The translations under genes and the position numbers were made by a program. DNA of 64,000 nt from JABFXX01 sp036489755 (GTDB lineage: Bacteria; Myxococcota_A; Polyangia; Haliangiales; Haliangiaceae), in NCBI GenBank assembly GCA_036489755.1, contig DASXFD010000015.1, positions 148,708-212,707 of the forward strand, given 5' to 3'. Under the pieces are notes generated by a model, which had not been told where the DNA came from, did no database searches, and worked only from the letters and a program-made list of their open reading frames with translations. Within the stretch, counting starts at the first letter, position 1. Each line of letters opens with the position of its first letter. Shown here piece by piece: positions 8,710 through 18,135 of the stretch.

Positions 8710-10212
8710 ATGACGAGTCGAGTTGCGATTGTGGGTTTGGGAATAATTGCGTGTGTCGGTGTCGCGCGCGCAGACGACTGGCCGATGTACGGCCGGAATC
8801 TTCATCATCCGTTCAGCGCGAATGACTCCGCGATCACGGCGGCGAACGTGAACGCGCTCGAGCCTGCGTGGACGTTCACGCCGGGCGACGCGGTGTCGGC
8901 ATCGCCGGCCGTCGCCGATGGCGTGGTGTACGTCGGCTCGTGGGACGGCTTCTTCTACGCGATCGACGCACGCGACGGCGCGCTGCGCTGGAAGTTCCAG
9001 CTCGACTGCGATGCGCTGTCGTTGCCGCAACCTGCCGTGTGCGTCGCGCAGGGTTATGCCGCGTCGGATCCGGCCGTGAGGCAAGGCACCGACGGCGGCA
9101 CCGTGACGTCGAGCGCCGCGGTCGTCGACGGCGTCGTCTACTTCGGCGGCGAGAAGACGCTGTACGCGCTGCGCGCGAGCGATGGCCATCTGCTGTGGAA
9201 GCGCGTCTTGTGCGGCAACCCCGACGAGCGCGACTGCGAGCGCGATGCCGCCGATCCGGTGCGCGTCTTCTCGTCGCCGGTCGTCTATCACGGTCGCGTG
9301 TACGTCGGCAGCGACGTCGACGGCGGCGTCGGCTACCGCGGCCGGATCTGGGCGCTCGATGCGCGCGACGGCCGCACGTCGTGGGTGTTCGAGGTCGATC
9401 CGCAAACCGATACGGCGGGAAATCCGGTCCGTGGCCCGGCGCAGAACCGCGGCTGCGGCGACGTGTGGACGTCGGCAGCGATCGACGAGGATCGCGACCG
9501 CGTGATCTTCGGCACCGCCGACTGCCAGTCGTTCGCGACGACGCCGTATCACAACGCGATGCTCGCGTTCGATGCCGACACCGGCGCGCTCGCGTGGAAG
9601 TTCCGGCCGATTCCGGCGGCGAACGGCTGCGACTTCGACTTCGGCGCATCGCCGAACGTGATCGATTTCGGCGGCCAGCGCTACATCGGCGAGGGCAACA
9701 AGAACGGCACGTACTACCTGTTGCACGCCGACGGTGCACTCGCGTGGTCGACCAACGTCGTGTACGGCGGCGCCGACGGCGGCTTCATCGGCTCGACCGC
9801 GTACGACGACGGCGCGGTGTTCGGCGGCACGATGTACGGCGACGGTTACCTCGGCGCGATCCCCGTGTGCGATCCGTCGAACCCGCGCGACACCTACCTT
9901 CAGGATCCGAGCATGCACGCGTTCGATCTGCGAACCGGCGCGGTGCTGTGGGAGCAGTCGGGGAGCTATGCGGCGGCTGCGACGACGGTCACGCACGATC
10001 TCGTGATCGACGGCACGATGGGGCTCGGCGCCGAGCTCGCCGCCGCGGTGCAATTCTTCGATCGCCGCACCGGCGCGATCCTGCGCCAGCTGCCGCAGAC
10101 CGGCTCGGTCGCATCGGCCGCGGTCATCGTCGGCGACACGATCTACTTCGGCACCGGCAACTCGTACGACGGCGGCGGCTCGTCGATCCAGGCCTGGCGG
10201 CTCGGTCGCTAA
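8710..10212 (+). CDS. Secreted PQQ-type beta-propeller protein
   Basis: A 500-residue protein with a signal peptide (MTSRVAIVGLGIIACVGVARA) and the repeating pattern xVVYVGSWDGFFYAIDARDGALRWKF, characteristic of PQQ-enzyme/BamB propeller blades. Similar blades are seen at VVDGVVYFGGEKTLYALRASDG, RVYVGSDVDGG and DTIYFGTGNSYDGG. The start DDWPMYGRNLHHPFS matches quinoprotein-like proteins such as polyvinyl-alcohol dehydrogenase homologues. Whether it binds PQQ is unknown; no haem motif (CxxCH) is present. The RBS AAAGGTGGG lies 6 bases before ATG 8710. Its TAA overlaps the stop of the convergent reductase. Confidence 0.85.
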   Translation: MTSRVAIVGLGIIACVGVARADDWPMYGRNLHHPFSANDSAITAANVNALEPAWTFTPGDAVSASPAVADGVVYVGSWDGFFYAIDARDGALRWKFQLDCDALSLPQPAVCVAQGYAASDPAVRQGTDGGTVTSSAAVVDGVVYFGGEKTLYALRASDGHLLWKRVLCGNPDERDCERDAADPVRVFSSPVVYHGRVYVGSDVDGGVGYRGRIWALDARDGRTSWVFEVDPQTDTAGNPVRGPAQNRGCGDVWTSAAIDEDRDRVIFGTADCQSFATTPYHNAMLAFDADTGALAWKFRPIPAANGCDFDFGASPNVIDFGGQRYIGEGNKNGTYYLLHADGALAWSTNVVYGGADGGFIGSTAYDDGAVFGGTMYGDGYLGAIPVCDPSNPRDTYLQDPSMHAFDLRTGAVLWEQSGSYAAAATTVTHDLVIDGTMGLGAELAAAVQFFDRRTGAILRQLPQTGSVASAAVIVGDTIYFGTGNSYDGGGSSIQAWRLGR

Positions 10213-11246
10213 TCGCCGGCGCAGACCTGGTCGAGCGTGTCGCGCGATGACTTCGCGCGGCCCTTCGCGATCTGCCACACGATGTCGACGATGCGCTCGT
10301 TGACGGGCGTCGGCACGTTCGCGGCCTTGCCGTGCGAGACGACCTCGCCGTTCAGGAAGTCGATCGCGGGAAGCCGCCCGCGCTCGATCGCCGCGAGCAT
10401 GCTCGACCGCATGCGCCGGTAGCGCAGCCCGACCGCGAGCAGCAGCGCGTGCTTTGCGGTGAGCGACGCCGAGCCGCGCGACGCACGATCGGCATCGGTC
10501 AGGGCGATCCAGTTCAGATCCAGCGTGCCGGCGACCTTCTCGAGCGAGACGCCCTCGGCGCGCGCGACCGCCACGCATTCGGTCATCGCCTCGAGCGCGA
10601 GCCGGCGATAGCGGCGCACGCGCACGAGCGGACCGAGCCGTTCGCCGGCGATCGTGCCGAGCGCGCTGACCGCACAGTTGAGCGCGAGCTTGCTCCACCG
10701 CGCACCGATCAGGTTCTCGGTCTGCGTGACCGGCCCGATCGCTTCGAGCAGCTCGCCGGCGCGCTCGAGATCTTGATCGTTCGCGCGCGGCGTCAGCCTG
10801 CCGACTTGAAAGCCGCCGGCCGCCGTGCGCTCGTAGCGGCCGGGCTCCGGCATCGACGCGCCCCACGCGACGATCGCGCCGATCACGCGCGACTCGCCGA
10901 CGATCGTTGCGACGCGGTGCTCGCACAGGCCGTTTTGCAAGACGACGACCTCGGCATCGTCGGCCAGGTGCGGCAGCGCGGTGCGCGCGGCGTCTTCGAC
11001 GTTCGGCGGCTGCGTGGCGAGGATCGCCAGGTCGTATTTGCCTTCCGGCGCGGGCGAGACCCAACCACGCACGACGCGCTCTTCGCCTTCATCGACGACG
11101 CGGTAACCGGCTTTGTCGACCGCGGCTCGAATCTCGGCATTGGTCGAAACGGCCGTGACGGCGGAGCCGATCTCGGTCAGGGTTGCGGCGACGATGCCGC
11201 CGATCGATCCGGCACCCATCACCAGGATTCGCGGCTGGGGATTCAT
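10209..11246 (-). CDS. Ketopantoate reductase-like protein (PanE/ApbA family)
   Basis: A 345-residue protein. The N-terminal Rossmann loop ILVMGAGSIGGIVAATL is the NADPH-binding GxGxxG of the ApbA/PanE family. Then come LAILATQPPNVEDA, VVLQNGL, the family's NG(L/V) motif, and GARWSKLALNCAVSALGTI, the substrate-side K...N helix. The C-terminal part is all-helical as expected. PanE makes pantoate for coenzyme A, but this family has many paralogues with other oxoacid substrates and no pan genes are nearby, so no symbol is given. ATG 11246 starts directly before the Rossmann strand. Divergent from the first metallo-hydrolase. Confidence 0.82.
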   Translation of the reverse strand: MNPQPRILVMGAGSIGGIVAATLTEIGSAVTAVSTNAEIRAAVDKAGYRVVDEGEERVVRGWVSPAPEGKYDLAILATQPPNVEDAARTALPHLADDAEVVVLQNGLCEHRVATIVGESRVIGAIVAWGASMPEPGRYERTAAGGFQVGRLTPRANDQDLERAGELLEAIGPVTQTENLIGARWSKLALNCAVSALGTIAGERLGPLVRVRRYRRLALEAMTECVAVARAEGVSLEKVAGTLDLNWIALTDADRASRGSASLTAKHALLLAVGLRYRRMRSSMLAAIERGRLPAIDFLNGEVVSHGKAANVPTPVNERIVDIVWQIAKGRAKSSRDTLDQVCAGD

Positions 11247-11309
11247 CGGGGTAGGCCCGTATTGTCGCCTATTTGGGGAAGTCGCCGCGAGGGGATAGAA
11301 TTTCAGTAG

Positions 11310-12233
11310 ATGCAGATCACCTTCTGGGGAGTCCGGGGGAGCTACCCGGTTCCCGGCGCGGCCACCGTGCGTTACGGCGGTCAGACGTCGTGCGTCGAGG
11401 CGCGCGCGGCGTCGGGCGAGACGGTGATCGTGGACGCGGGCACGGGCATGCGCTCGCTCGGCAACAAGCTGCTCGGCGAGGCGAACGGCGAGCCGCGCCA
11501 GTATCACGTGCTGCTCTCGCACGTGCACTGGGATCACATTCAAGGCCTGCCGTTCTTCTCGCCGGCCTACGTGCCGGGCACGCGGATCTCGATCTACGCG
11601 CTGCTCACCGCCGCGAACGAGCTCGATCAGGTGATCGGCGGCATCACGCGTCACGAGTTCTTTCCGATGCCGCTCGAGGCCGTGCCCGCCGCGTTCGACT
11701 TTCATCAGGTCGAGCCGGGCGTCGACTTCGTGATCGGCGCGTTTCACGTCACGCCGATCGCGCTCAACCATCCGTTCGGCTCGGTCGGCTACCGCATCGA
11801 TGCCGACGGCTCGTCGTGGGCGTACGTCTCCGACACCGCGCCGTTCGATCAGGTGCTGCACAAGCAACACTTTCTCGCCGGGCCCGAGCCGCTCTCGCCC
11901 GACGATCAAGTCGCGCTCGCCGCGATGCGCGGCGCGCTCGTGCAGCGGCTCAAAGGCGTCGACACCGTCGTCTACGACACGCACTTCTTGCCCGAGGAGT
12001 ACGCGCGGTTTCCACACTACGGCCACTCGACACCGGATCAGGCGCTCGACATCTGCGTCGAGGCCGGCGTGCGATCGCTCGTGCTGTATCACCACGCGCC
12101 GGCGCACTCCGACGATCAGATGGATCAGATCGCGGCGTCGTATCTCGCGAGGGGGGCGCAGCGCGGCATCGACGTGCTGACGTCGTTCGAAGGCATGACC
12201 ATCCCGATCGGCCGACCGGAGAAGGCCGCGTGA
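11310..12233 (+). CDS. Metallo-beta-lactamase-fold hydrolase, first of a tandem pair
   Basis: A 307-residue protein starting MQITFWGVRGSYPVPG, with SCVE and VIVDAGTG followed by the metal-binding HxHxDH as SHVHWDHIQGLPFF. A later His (ALNHPFGSVGYRI), Asp (YVSDTAPF) and final His (YHHAPAHSDDQ) complete a two-metal site. It belongs to the WGVRGS-type MBL proteins related to PhnP and cyclic-nucleotide phosphodiesterases; the real substrate is unknown. The TGA overlaps the GTG of the next, related gene, so the two are probably an operon. Confidence 0.87.
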   Translation: MQITFWGVRGSYPVPGAATVRYGGQTSCVEARAASGETVIVDAGTGMRSLGNKLLGEANGEPRQYHVLLSHVHWDHIQGLPFFSPAYVPGTRISIYALLTAANELDQVIGGITRHEFFPMPLEAVPAAFDFHQVEPGVDFVIGAFHVTPIALNHPFGSVGYRIDADGSSWAYVSDTAPFDQVLHKQHFLAGPEPLSPDDQVALAAMRGALVQRLKGVDTVVYDTHFLPEEYARFPHYGHSTPDQALDICVEAGVRSLVLYHHAPAHSDDQMDQIAASYLARGAQRGIDVLTSFEGMTIPIGRPEKAA

Positions 12234-13069
12234 AGCTACGGTTCTGGGGTGTACGCGGCTCGTTCGCGATGAGCGGGCGCGACTACCTGCGCTACGGTGG
12301 CAACACGACGTCGATCGAGCTCGTGACCGCGGCGGGCGAGCGCTTGCTCGTCGATCTCGGCACCGGCGCGACCGAGCTCGCCAAAGAACTGATGACCACC
12401 GAGTTCGGCAAAGGTGCCGGCCGGCTGCCGATCGTGCTCACGCACACGCACCTCGATCACATTCAAGGCCTGCCGTTCTTCACGCCGTTTTTTATCAAAG
12501 GCAACGAGATCCAGATTTTGGGCGCCGATCCGATCAGCGGGCTGTCGCTCGAATCGACGCTGCAGAATCAGCTGTCGCCGTATTACAGCCCGCTCAACGG
12601 GCTCGAGAACCTCGCGGCGGGCGTCACGATCCGGAGCTTCGTGCCCGGCACGAGCCTGTCGGTGCCCGGGTTCGCGGTCACGACCGCGGCGTTCCCGCAC
12701 GGCAGCATGTGGACGACCGGCCTCCGCATCGCGGCCGATCAAAAGGTCGTCACCGTGCTCACCGACGTCGAGTATCCGTCGCCCGACGAGCCGCTGCCCG
12801 AAGCGCTCGCGCTCGCCGAAGAAGCCGATCTGCTCGTTCACGATGCGATGCACGCCGATCGTGACTACGAGCTGCGCAAAGGCTGGGGACACTCGCCGGC
12901 GCGCGCCGGCGTCGTGGTCGCCGAGCGAGCACGCGCGAAGCGACTCGCGCTGTTTCATCACAGCCCCGACGCCACCGACGACATGATCGACGAGGTCGTC
13001 GCACGCACGGCCGCATCGACCGCCGTGCCGGTGTTCGCGGCCGCCGAGGGCCACTACCTCGACATCTGA
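12230..13069 (+). CDS. Metallo-beta-lactamase-fold hydrolase, second of a tandem pair
   Basis: A 279-residue paralogue of the preceding gene. It shares KLRFWGVRGSFAMSG, LRYGGNTTSIEL, LLVDLGTG and the metal motif THTHLDHIQGLPFF, then a C-terminal metal His/Asp set (AAFPHGSMWTTG, VLTDVEYPS, HHSPDATDD). The central part differs from the first copy, where a longer insert follows the metal motif, so the two may act on different substrates or form a heterodimer. GTG 12230 overlaps the upstream stop (GTGA). Convergent with the TetR gene with no spacer. Confidence 0.87.
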   Translation: MKLRFWGVRGSFAMSGRDYLRYGGNTTSIELVTAAGERLLVDLGTGATELAKELMTTEFGKGAGRLPIVLTHTHLDHIQGLPFFTPFFIKGNEIQILGADPISGLSLESTLQNQLSPYYSPLNGLENLAAGVTIRSFVPGTSLSVPGFAVTTAAFPHGSMWTTGLRIAADQKVVTVLTDVEYPSPDEPLPEALALAEEADLLVHDAMHADRDYELRKGWGHSPARAGVVVAERARAKRLALFHHSPDATDDMIDEVVARTAASTAVPVFAAAEGHYLDI

Positions 13070-13726
13070 TCACGCGGACGCGAACAACGCGCGCTCGATG
13101 AAGTCGGTGAGCGCGGCGCGCGCGCGATCGCGATCGATCGTGGTGGGCACGAGCTGCACGACGAGGCCGTACGCGCACTGCATCGCGGCGCCGTAGAGCA
13201 CGTACGCGAAGCCTTCCGGATCCGGCAGCTTCGTGATCGCGGCGATCAACGCGCCGAGCCGCTGCACGGCGAGCTGCTCGAACGCGCGCCGCAGCTGCGC
13301 GACCTCGGGATCGCGGAGCGACATCTCCATGAACGAGCGCGTCAGCGCGGGGCTCGTCATCACTTGATCGAACAGCAAGTCGACGGCGACGCTGATCGTC
13401 TCGCGGCGCGCGCGGCCTACGAATTGCTCGGGCGTGAGTCGATCGATCGTCTGCTCGTACGCCGCGACCATCATCCGCCGCATGATCTCGAGATAGAGCT
13501 CGCGCTTGTCGTCGAAGTAGCGATAGAAGGTGCCGACCGACACGCCGGCTTCATCCGCGATCTCGGGCGTTCCGACGGCGTCGTAGCCATGTGCGGCGAA
13601 CAGCGACGATGCGGCCTCGACCAGCGCCTCGTAGCTCTTGCGCGCGCGCTCCTGGTGAAACTCCGGAACCACAGGTTCTCGCAGCACCGAGAGTGGTGAG
13701 CGCGCTTTGGCGCCGCGTCGGGCCAT
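13070..13726 (-). CDS. TetR/AcrR family transcriptional regulator
   Basis: A 218-residue regulator. Residues about 25-70 form the TetR helix-turn-helix: SYEALVEAASSLFAAHGY, then TPEIADEAGVSVGTFYRYFDDKREL. The C-terminal ligand domain is helical and ends with a hydrophobic dimer helix. It is divergent from the diiron-protein gene. The 77-base space between them holds a TGAAA-N4-TTTCA palindrome, so it most likely represses that promoter and perhaps its own. TetR proteins beside diiron enzymes often respond to lipid or aromatic ligands; the ligand here is unknown. Confidence 0.9.
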   Translation of the reverse strand: MARRGAKARSPLSVLREPVVPEFHQERARKSYEALVEAASSLFAAHGYDAVGTPEIADEAGVSVGTFYRYFDDKRELYLEIMRRMMVAAYEQTIDRLTPEQFVGRARRETISVAVDLLFDQVMTSPALTRSFMEMSLRDPEVAQLRRAFEQLAVQRLGALIAAITKLPDPEGFAYVLYGAAMQCAYGLVVQLVPTTIDRDRARAALTDFIERALFASA

Positions 13727-13772
13727 CGTGTTCCAGAATGCGCTTGACCGACCCCGGGTGCAAAGTGCAAAC

Positions 13773-13786
13773 TGAAATTAGTTTCA
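13773..13786. promoter_or_regulatory. Probable TetR operator palindrome
   Basis: TGAAA-TTAG-TTTCA, 5-base arms with a 4-base centre, lies inside a wider imperfect inverted repeat (13762-13790, outer arms AAAGT and ACTTT offset by one base). It is centred about 24 bases before the ATG of the diiron gene and about 53 bases before the TetR start. The block is much more A/T-rich than its surroundings, as a promoter/operator would be. Assignment to the TetR regulator rests on position. Confidence 0.55.
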
Positions 13787-13803
13787 CTTTCTAGGAGTCG
13801 AGC

Positions 13804-14832
<1,029 letters not shown>

Positions 14833-14847
14833 TGCTATAGACGTGCG

Positions 14848-15231
14848 ATGACGCGCGCGTTCGTCGTGGTTCTCGTCCTCGTCTCGGCCTGCAAGAAGGC
14901 CGACAACGTCAAGCCCGCGCCGCCGCCGCAACCGGCGGCCGTCGTCGCGACGGTCGGCTCGGATGGCCTTCGCCACGTCGCGATCGAAGTGAATAAAGAC
15001 GGCTACACGCCCGACAAGATTCCGGGCAAGCCCGGCGAGAAGCTGGTGCTGACGTTCACGCGCACGTTCGACGCGTCATGCATCTCGCAGGTCAAAACCC
15101 CCGACGGCAAGCTCGTCGATCTGCCGCTCGACAAGCCCGTCGACGTCGCGGTCACCGTGCCGCAAACCGGCTCGGCTGGCTTCGCGTGCGGCATGGACAT
15201 GTTCCACGGCGCTGTCGTCGCGCAGCCGTAG
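14848..15231 (+). CDS. Cupredoxin-like lipoprotein
   Basis: A 127-residue protein with a lipoprotein signal (MTRAFVVVLVLVSAC). The mature domain matches the small cupredoxin module found fused to copper-transporting ATPases: YTPDKIPGKPGEKLVLTFTR, then C78 (ASCISQ), LPLDKPVDVAVTVP, and the closing FACGMDMFHG with C114, M116, M118 and H120. This CGMxM set binds copper in that family. Expected to sit on the periplasmic face of a membrane. It lies 15 bases after the diiron gene on the same strand, so it may be co-transcribed; a link to copper handling or electron supply is inference. Confidence 0.78.
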   Translation: MTRAFVVVLVLVSACKKADNVKPAPPPQPAAVVATVGSDGLRHVAIEVNKDGYTPDKIPGKPGEKLVLTFTRTFDASCISQVKTPDGKLVDLPLDKPVDVAVTVPQTGSAGFACGMDMFHGAVVAQP

Positions 15232-15301
15232 CTGGGCGTCGAGCCACACGCGATACGCGTCAACCAGCACGAAGATGCCGATCAGCGATCGTCGGCCACG
15301 A

Positions 15302-17848
15302 TCAGCTCTTGAGGCGAATGGTGACCGCGAAGCACGCCGGCACGGCCGTGCCGTTCCGGCGATACGGCCGATAGTGCCACGCCTGCAGCGCCGCGGTCAG
15401 CTCGTCCGCGAGCGTGTGATCGAGCTTGCTGATGAACGATACCGTCGACACGGCACCGGTCGTGTCGATGCACAGCTTCGCCGCCGCGACCGCGGGCGAG
15501 CCTTTCGGCGCGCGCACGTTGTCGGGCAGCGTGCCGCTGATCTTGGTGGCGGCGTTCGGCGCGATCGTGATCGGCGCGACCGTTGGAGCAGGCGGCGGCG
15601 CCGGCACCGGCACCGACGGCGGCGTCGGCTCGGGCAACATCGGCGTCGGCACGGCGGCGACCGAGCCCGGGCTCGCCGACGGTTCTGCCGTCGCGGGCGG
15701 CGCTTCGACCGTGAACGACGGCGCCTCGGTCGTCTCGGCGGCGGACTTCGGCACCACACGATCGGCGGTGAGAATCGGGTTGAACTCGTAGTTGCTCGCG
15801 GCCGCCGCGTTGAGCGTCTGCTTCCACACGATCGCGCCGCCTTGCCGGACCGCGACGCTGTGCGTACCGATCTTGAGCGCCATCCGGATCGGCGTGTGCG
15901 CGGCGAGCAGCTGGCCGTCGAGCACGACCTCGAGATCGGGCGGCGTCGTCGCGATCGCGAGCGACGCGTCGGCGGTCGCCGCCTTCGCGCCGAGCGGCTC
16001 GAGCACGACGCGCAGCGTCTGGTTGTCGCGCGGCGTGAGATCGAGCGACGTCAACCACGATTTGTAGCCGCTGTGCCGGATCTCGACCTGGTGCGTGCCC
16101 GGTGCGAGCGACGCCTGCCACGGCGAGCCGGTGTGCGGCTGGCCGTCGATCGCGATCTGCGAGTCGGCGGGCTCGGTCTGAAACTTCACGGTGCCTGGTT
16201 CGGTGCTCGGTGCCGGCGCGACCGCAGGCGCGGAGACCGGCGCTTGCCGCGTCGTCGCGTACCACGCGAGCGCGCCGCCGCCTCCGGCGAGCACCAACAG
16301 CACGGTCGCGAGCAGCCAGCCGCGCGACTTCGCTTGGTTGCGCTCGACGAGCGCGGCGCCGATCGTCGGCGGGATCGTGACCGAGCGCGAGCTCTGCACG
16401 CGCTTCTCGATCGCGCCGCTCAGCCGATGCGCGCTCGCCGGCTGCACGCCCGGCCGCGTGATCGGGATGCGCGTGGGCACGGCCTCGAGCCCGGAGATGT
16501 GCTTCGCAGGGCCCTCCGGCTGATTCGCCTCGTCGACCGTATCGTCGAACGTGATCTCGACCGGCGCCGCGATCATCGCGTCGGGATCGGTGAGCGGTGG
16601 TGGCGTGGACCGGCCGCGCTCGTACGGCGGCTCGACCGTCACGGTGCGTGCGCGCATGCGCGAGCTGCCAGTGCTCGGTTGCGGCGTCGGAATGTCGTCG
16701 AGGTCGGGCTCGGGGATGCGAAACTTGCTCGATACGTCGGGCACGTCGTCGAGCACGATCGGGCCGCTCGGTGCGCCGACCTCGCCGCCGCCCCACGCGA
16801 TCTCGACGGCTTCTTCGTCGTCGGTCCGTTTTGGGGTCGGCGTCGGCGTGCGCATCGAGATCGAGATCTGGCTCGGCTCGAGCGTGTGCCCGCTCGTGAA
16901 TCCGGCCGGCGCCTCGAGCGAAAACGCCCAGTCGAGCCATTGCGCGATGTCGCGATAGCCGGTGTGCAGCTGATACTGCGTGCGCACGCGCTCGAGCTCG
17001 CGGCGCAGCTCGGCGGCGCTCGTGAAGCGATGATCGGGATCGCGGGCGAGCGACCGGTAGACGATCGCGTCGAGCTCGCGCGGCACCGCCTGGTTGAACA
17101 CCGACGGCGCGGTGATGTCGACGCGCTGGACCTTGAGCAGCGTCTGGTACTCGTTCTTGCTCGCGAACAGCGGTCGCGCGGTGAGCAGCTCGTGGAGGAT
17201 CACGCCGACGGCCCAGACGTCGGAGCGCGCATCGAGATCGCGGCTGCCCGAGATCGCCTCGGGCGCCATGTACGCGAGCTTGCCTTTGACGCGCCCGGTC
17301 TGCGTGCGCAGCTGCGCCGACTGCGCCTTCGCGATGCCGAAATCGATCACTTTCAGGTGACCCTGATTGGTGACGAGCAAGTTCGACGGCGACACGTCGC
17401 GGTGCACGAGGCCGAGCGGCGAGCCGGTCTCGTCGACTTTCGTGTGCGCGTAGTCGAGCGCCTCGCACAATTGCAGCAGCAAGCCGACGGTGACGTGGAT
17501 CGGCGGCGGCCCCGTGACCTTGCGCGCGTGACGGAGCACCTGACGGACGTCGCGCCCGTCGATGTACTCCATCGAGATGAAGTACTCGGTGCCGACGCGG
17601 CCGAGCTCGTAGATCTGGACGATGTTGATGTGCGTGAGCAGCGACGCGAGCTTCGCTTCGCGTACGAACGCCTTGATGAAGCTCGCGTCCTCCGCGAGGT
17701 GCGGGAGCAAGCGCTTGAGCGCGACGTATCGCTCGAAGCCTTCGACACCGCGCTCGAGCGCACGATGCACCGTCGCCATGCCGCCGACGCCCAACCGCTC
17801 GTAGACGACGTACGGACCGAATTGCTCCTCCGCAGCCGCGTCGGCCAT
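15302..17848 (-). CDS. Ser/Thr protein kinase with two PEGA repeats and TonB-like C-terminus
   Basis: 848 residues. The kinase domain spans about 10-290: LGVGGMATV P-loop, ALKRLL (Lys45), HRDVSPSN catalytic loop, DFGIAK, GKLAYMAPEA. A long Pro/Thr-rich linker follows, then one membrane helix (WLLATVLLVLAGGGGALAWY, about 510-530). Outside come two PEGA repeats (PADSQIAIDGQPHTGSPW...GTHQVEIRHSGY and PPDLEVVLDGQLLAAHTP...GTHSVAV) and a proline-rich stretch. The last ~80 residues look like a TonB C-terminal domain (KLCIDTTGAVSTVSF...LQAWHYRPYRRNGTAV). This suggests a transmembrane receptor kinase whose outer part contacts the wall or outer membrane. ATG 17848 chosen; ATG 17872 is possible. It follows BolA on the same strand. 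Confidence 0.87.
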   Translation of the reverse strand: MADAAAEEQFGPYVVYERLGVGGMATVHRALERGVEGFERYVALKRLLPHLAEDASFIKAFVREAKLASLLTHINIVQIYELGRVGTEYFISMEYIDGRDVRQVLRHARKVTGPPPIHVTVGLLLQLCEALDYAHTKVDETGSPLGLVHRDVSPSNLLVTNQGHLKVIDFGIAKAQSAQLRTQTGRVKGKLAYMAPEAISGSRDLDARSDVWAVGVILHELLTARPLFASKNEYQTLLKVQRVDITAPSVFNQAVPRELDAIVYRSLARDPDHRFTSAAELRRELERVRTQYQLHTGYRDIAQWLDWAFSLEAPAGFTSGHTLEPSQISISMRTPTPTPKRTDDEEAVEIAWGGGEVGAPSGPIVLDDVPDVSSKFRIPEPDLDDIPTPQPSTGSSRMRARTVTVEPPYERGRSTPPPLTDPDAMIAAPVEITFDDTVDEANQPEGPAKHISGLEAVPTRIPITRPGVQPASAHRLSGAIEKRVQSSRSVTIPPTIGAALVERNQAKSRGWLLATVLLVLAGGGGALAWYATTRQAPVSAPAVAPAPSTEPGTVKFQTEPADSQIAIDGQPHTGSPWQASLAPGTHQVEIRHSGYKSWLTSLDLTPRDNQTLRVVLEPLGAKAATADASLAIATTPPDLEVVLDGQLLAAHTPIRMALKIGTHSVAVRQGGAIVWKQTLNAAAASNYEFNPILTADRVVPKSAAETTEAPSFTVEAPPATAEPSASPGSVAAVPTPMLPEPTPPSVPVPAPPPAPTVAPITIAPNAATKISGTLPDNVRAPKGSPAVAAAKLCIDTTGAVSTVSFISKLDHTLADELTAALQAWHYRPYRRNGTAVPACFAVTIRLKS

Positions 17849-17901
17849 GACCGTCGGTGCGAATCGTCGCACACAAGCCGGCCGAAAGGCGGGCCGAACG
17901 G

Positions 17902-18135
17902 TTACGGCTCGCCCGGCGCTTTCGCGTCGAACGTCAGGGCGTGAATCGGCCCCTTCAGCTCGTCGGCCAGCGCCGCGTTCACCAGCCGGTGCCGCTCGAT
18001 CAGCGATTTGCCCGCGAACGCCGCCGACACGATCTGCGCTTTCCAGTGGTCCGACGTTCCCGTGAGGTCCTGCAGCTCGACCTGCGCGTCGGGCAATGCG
18101 ACGCGGATTTTCGCGACGATGTCGTCGGCGGTCAC
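17902..18135 (-). CDS. BolA family protein
   Basis: A 77-residue protein with the BolA fold pattern: an N-terminal helix (ADDIVAKIRVALP), the strand AQVELQDLTGTSDHWKAQIVS and the conserved FAGKSLIERHRLVNAALADEL...IHALTFDAK. BolA proteins work with monothiol glutaredoxins in iron-sulfur cluster trafficking and also affect cell shape. GTG 18135 overlaps the TGA of kbl in the sequence GTGA, so the two are co-translated. No glutaredoxin gene is in the window. Confidence 0.9.
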   Translation of the reverse strand: MTADDIVAKIRVALPDAQVELQDLTGTSDHWKAQIVSAAFAGKSLIERHRLVNAALADELKGPIHALTFDAKAPGEP

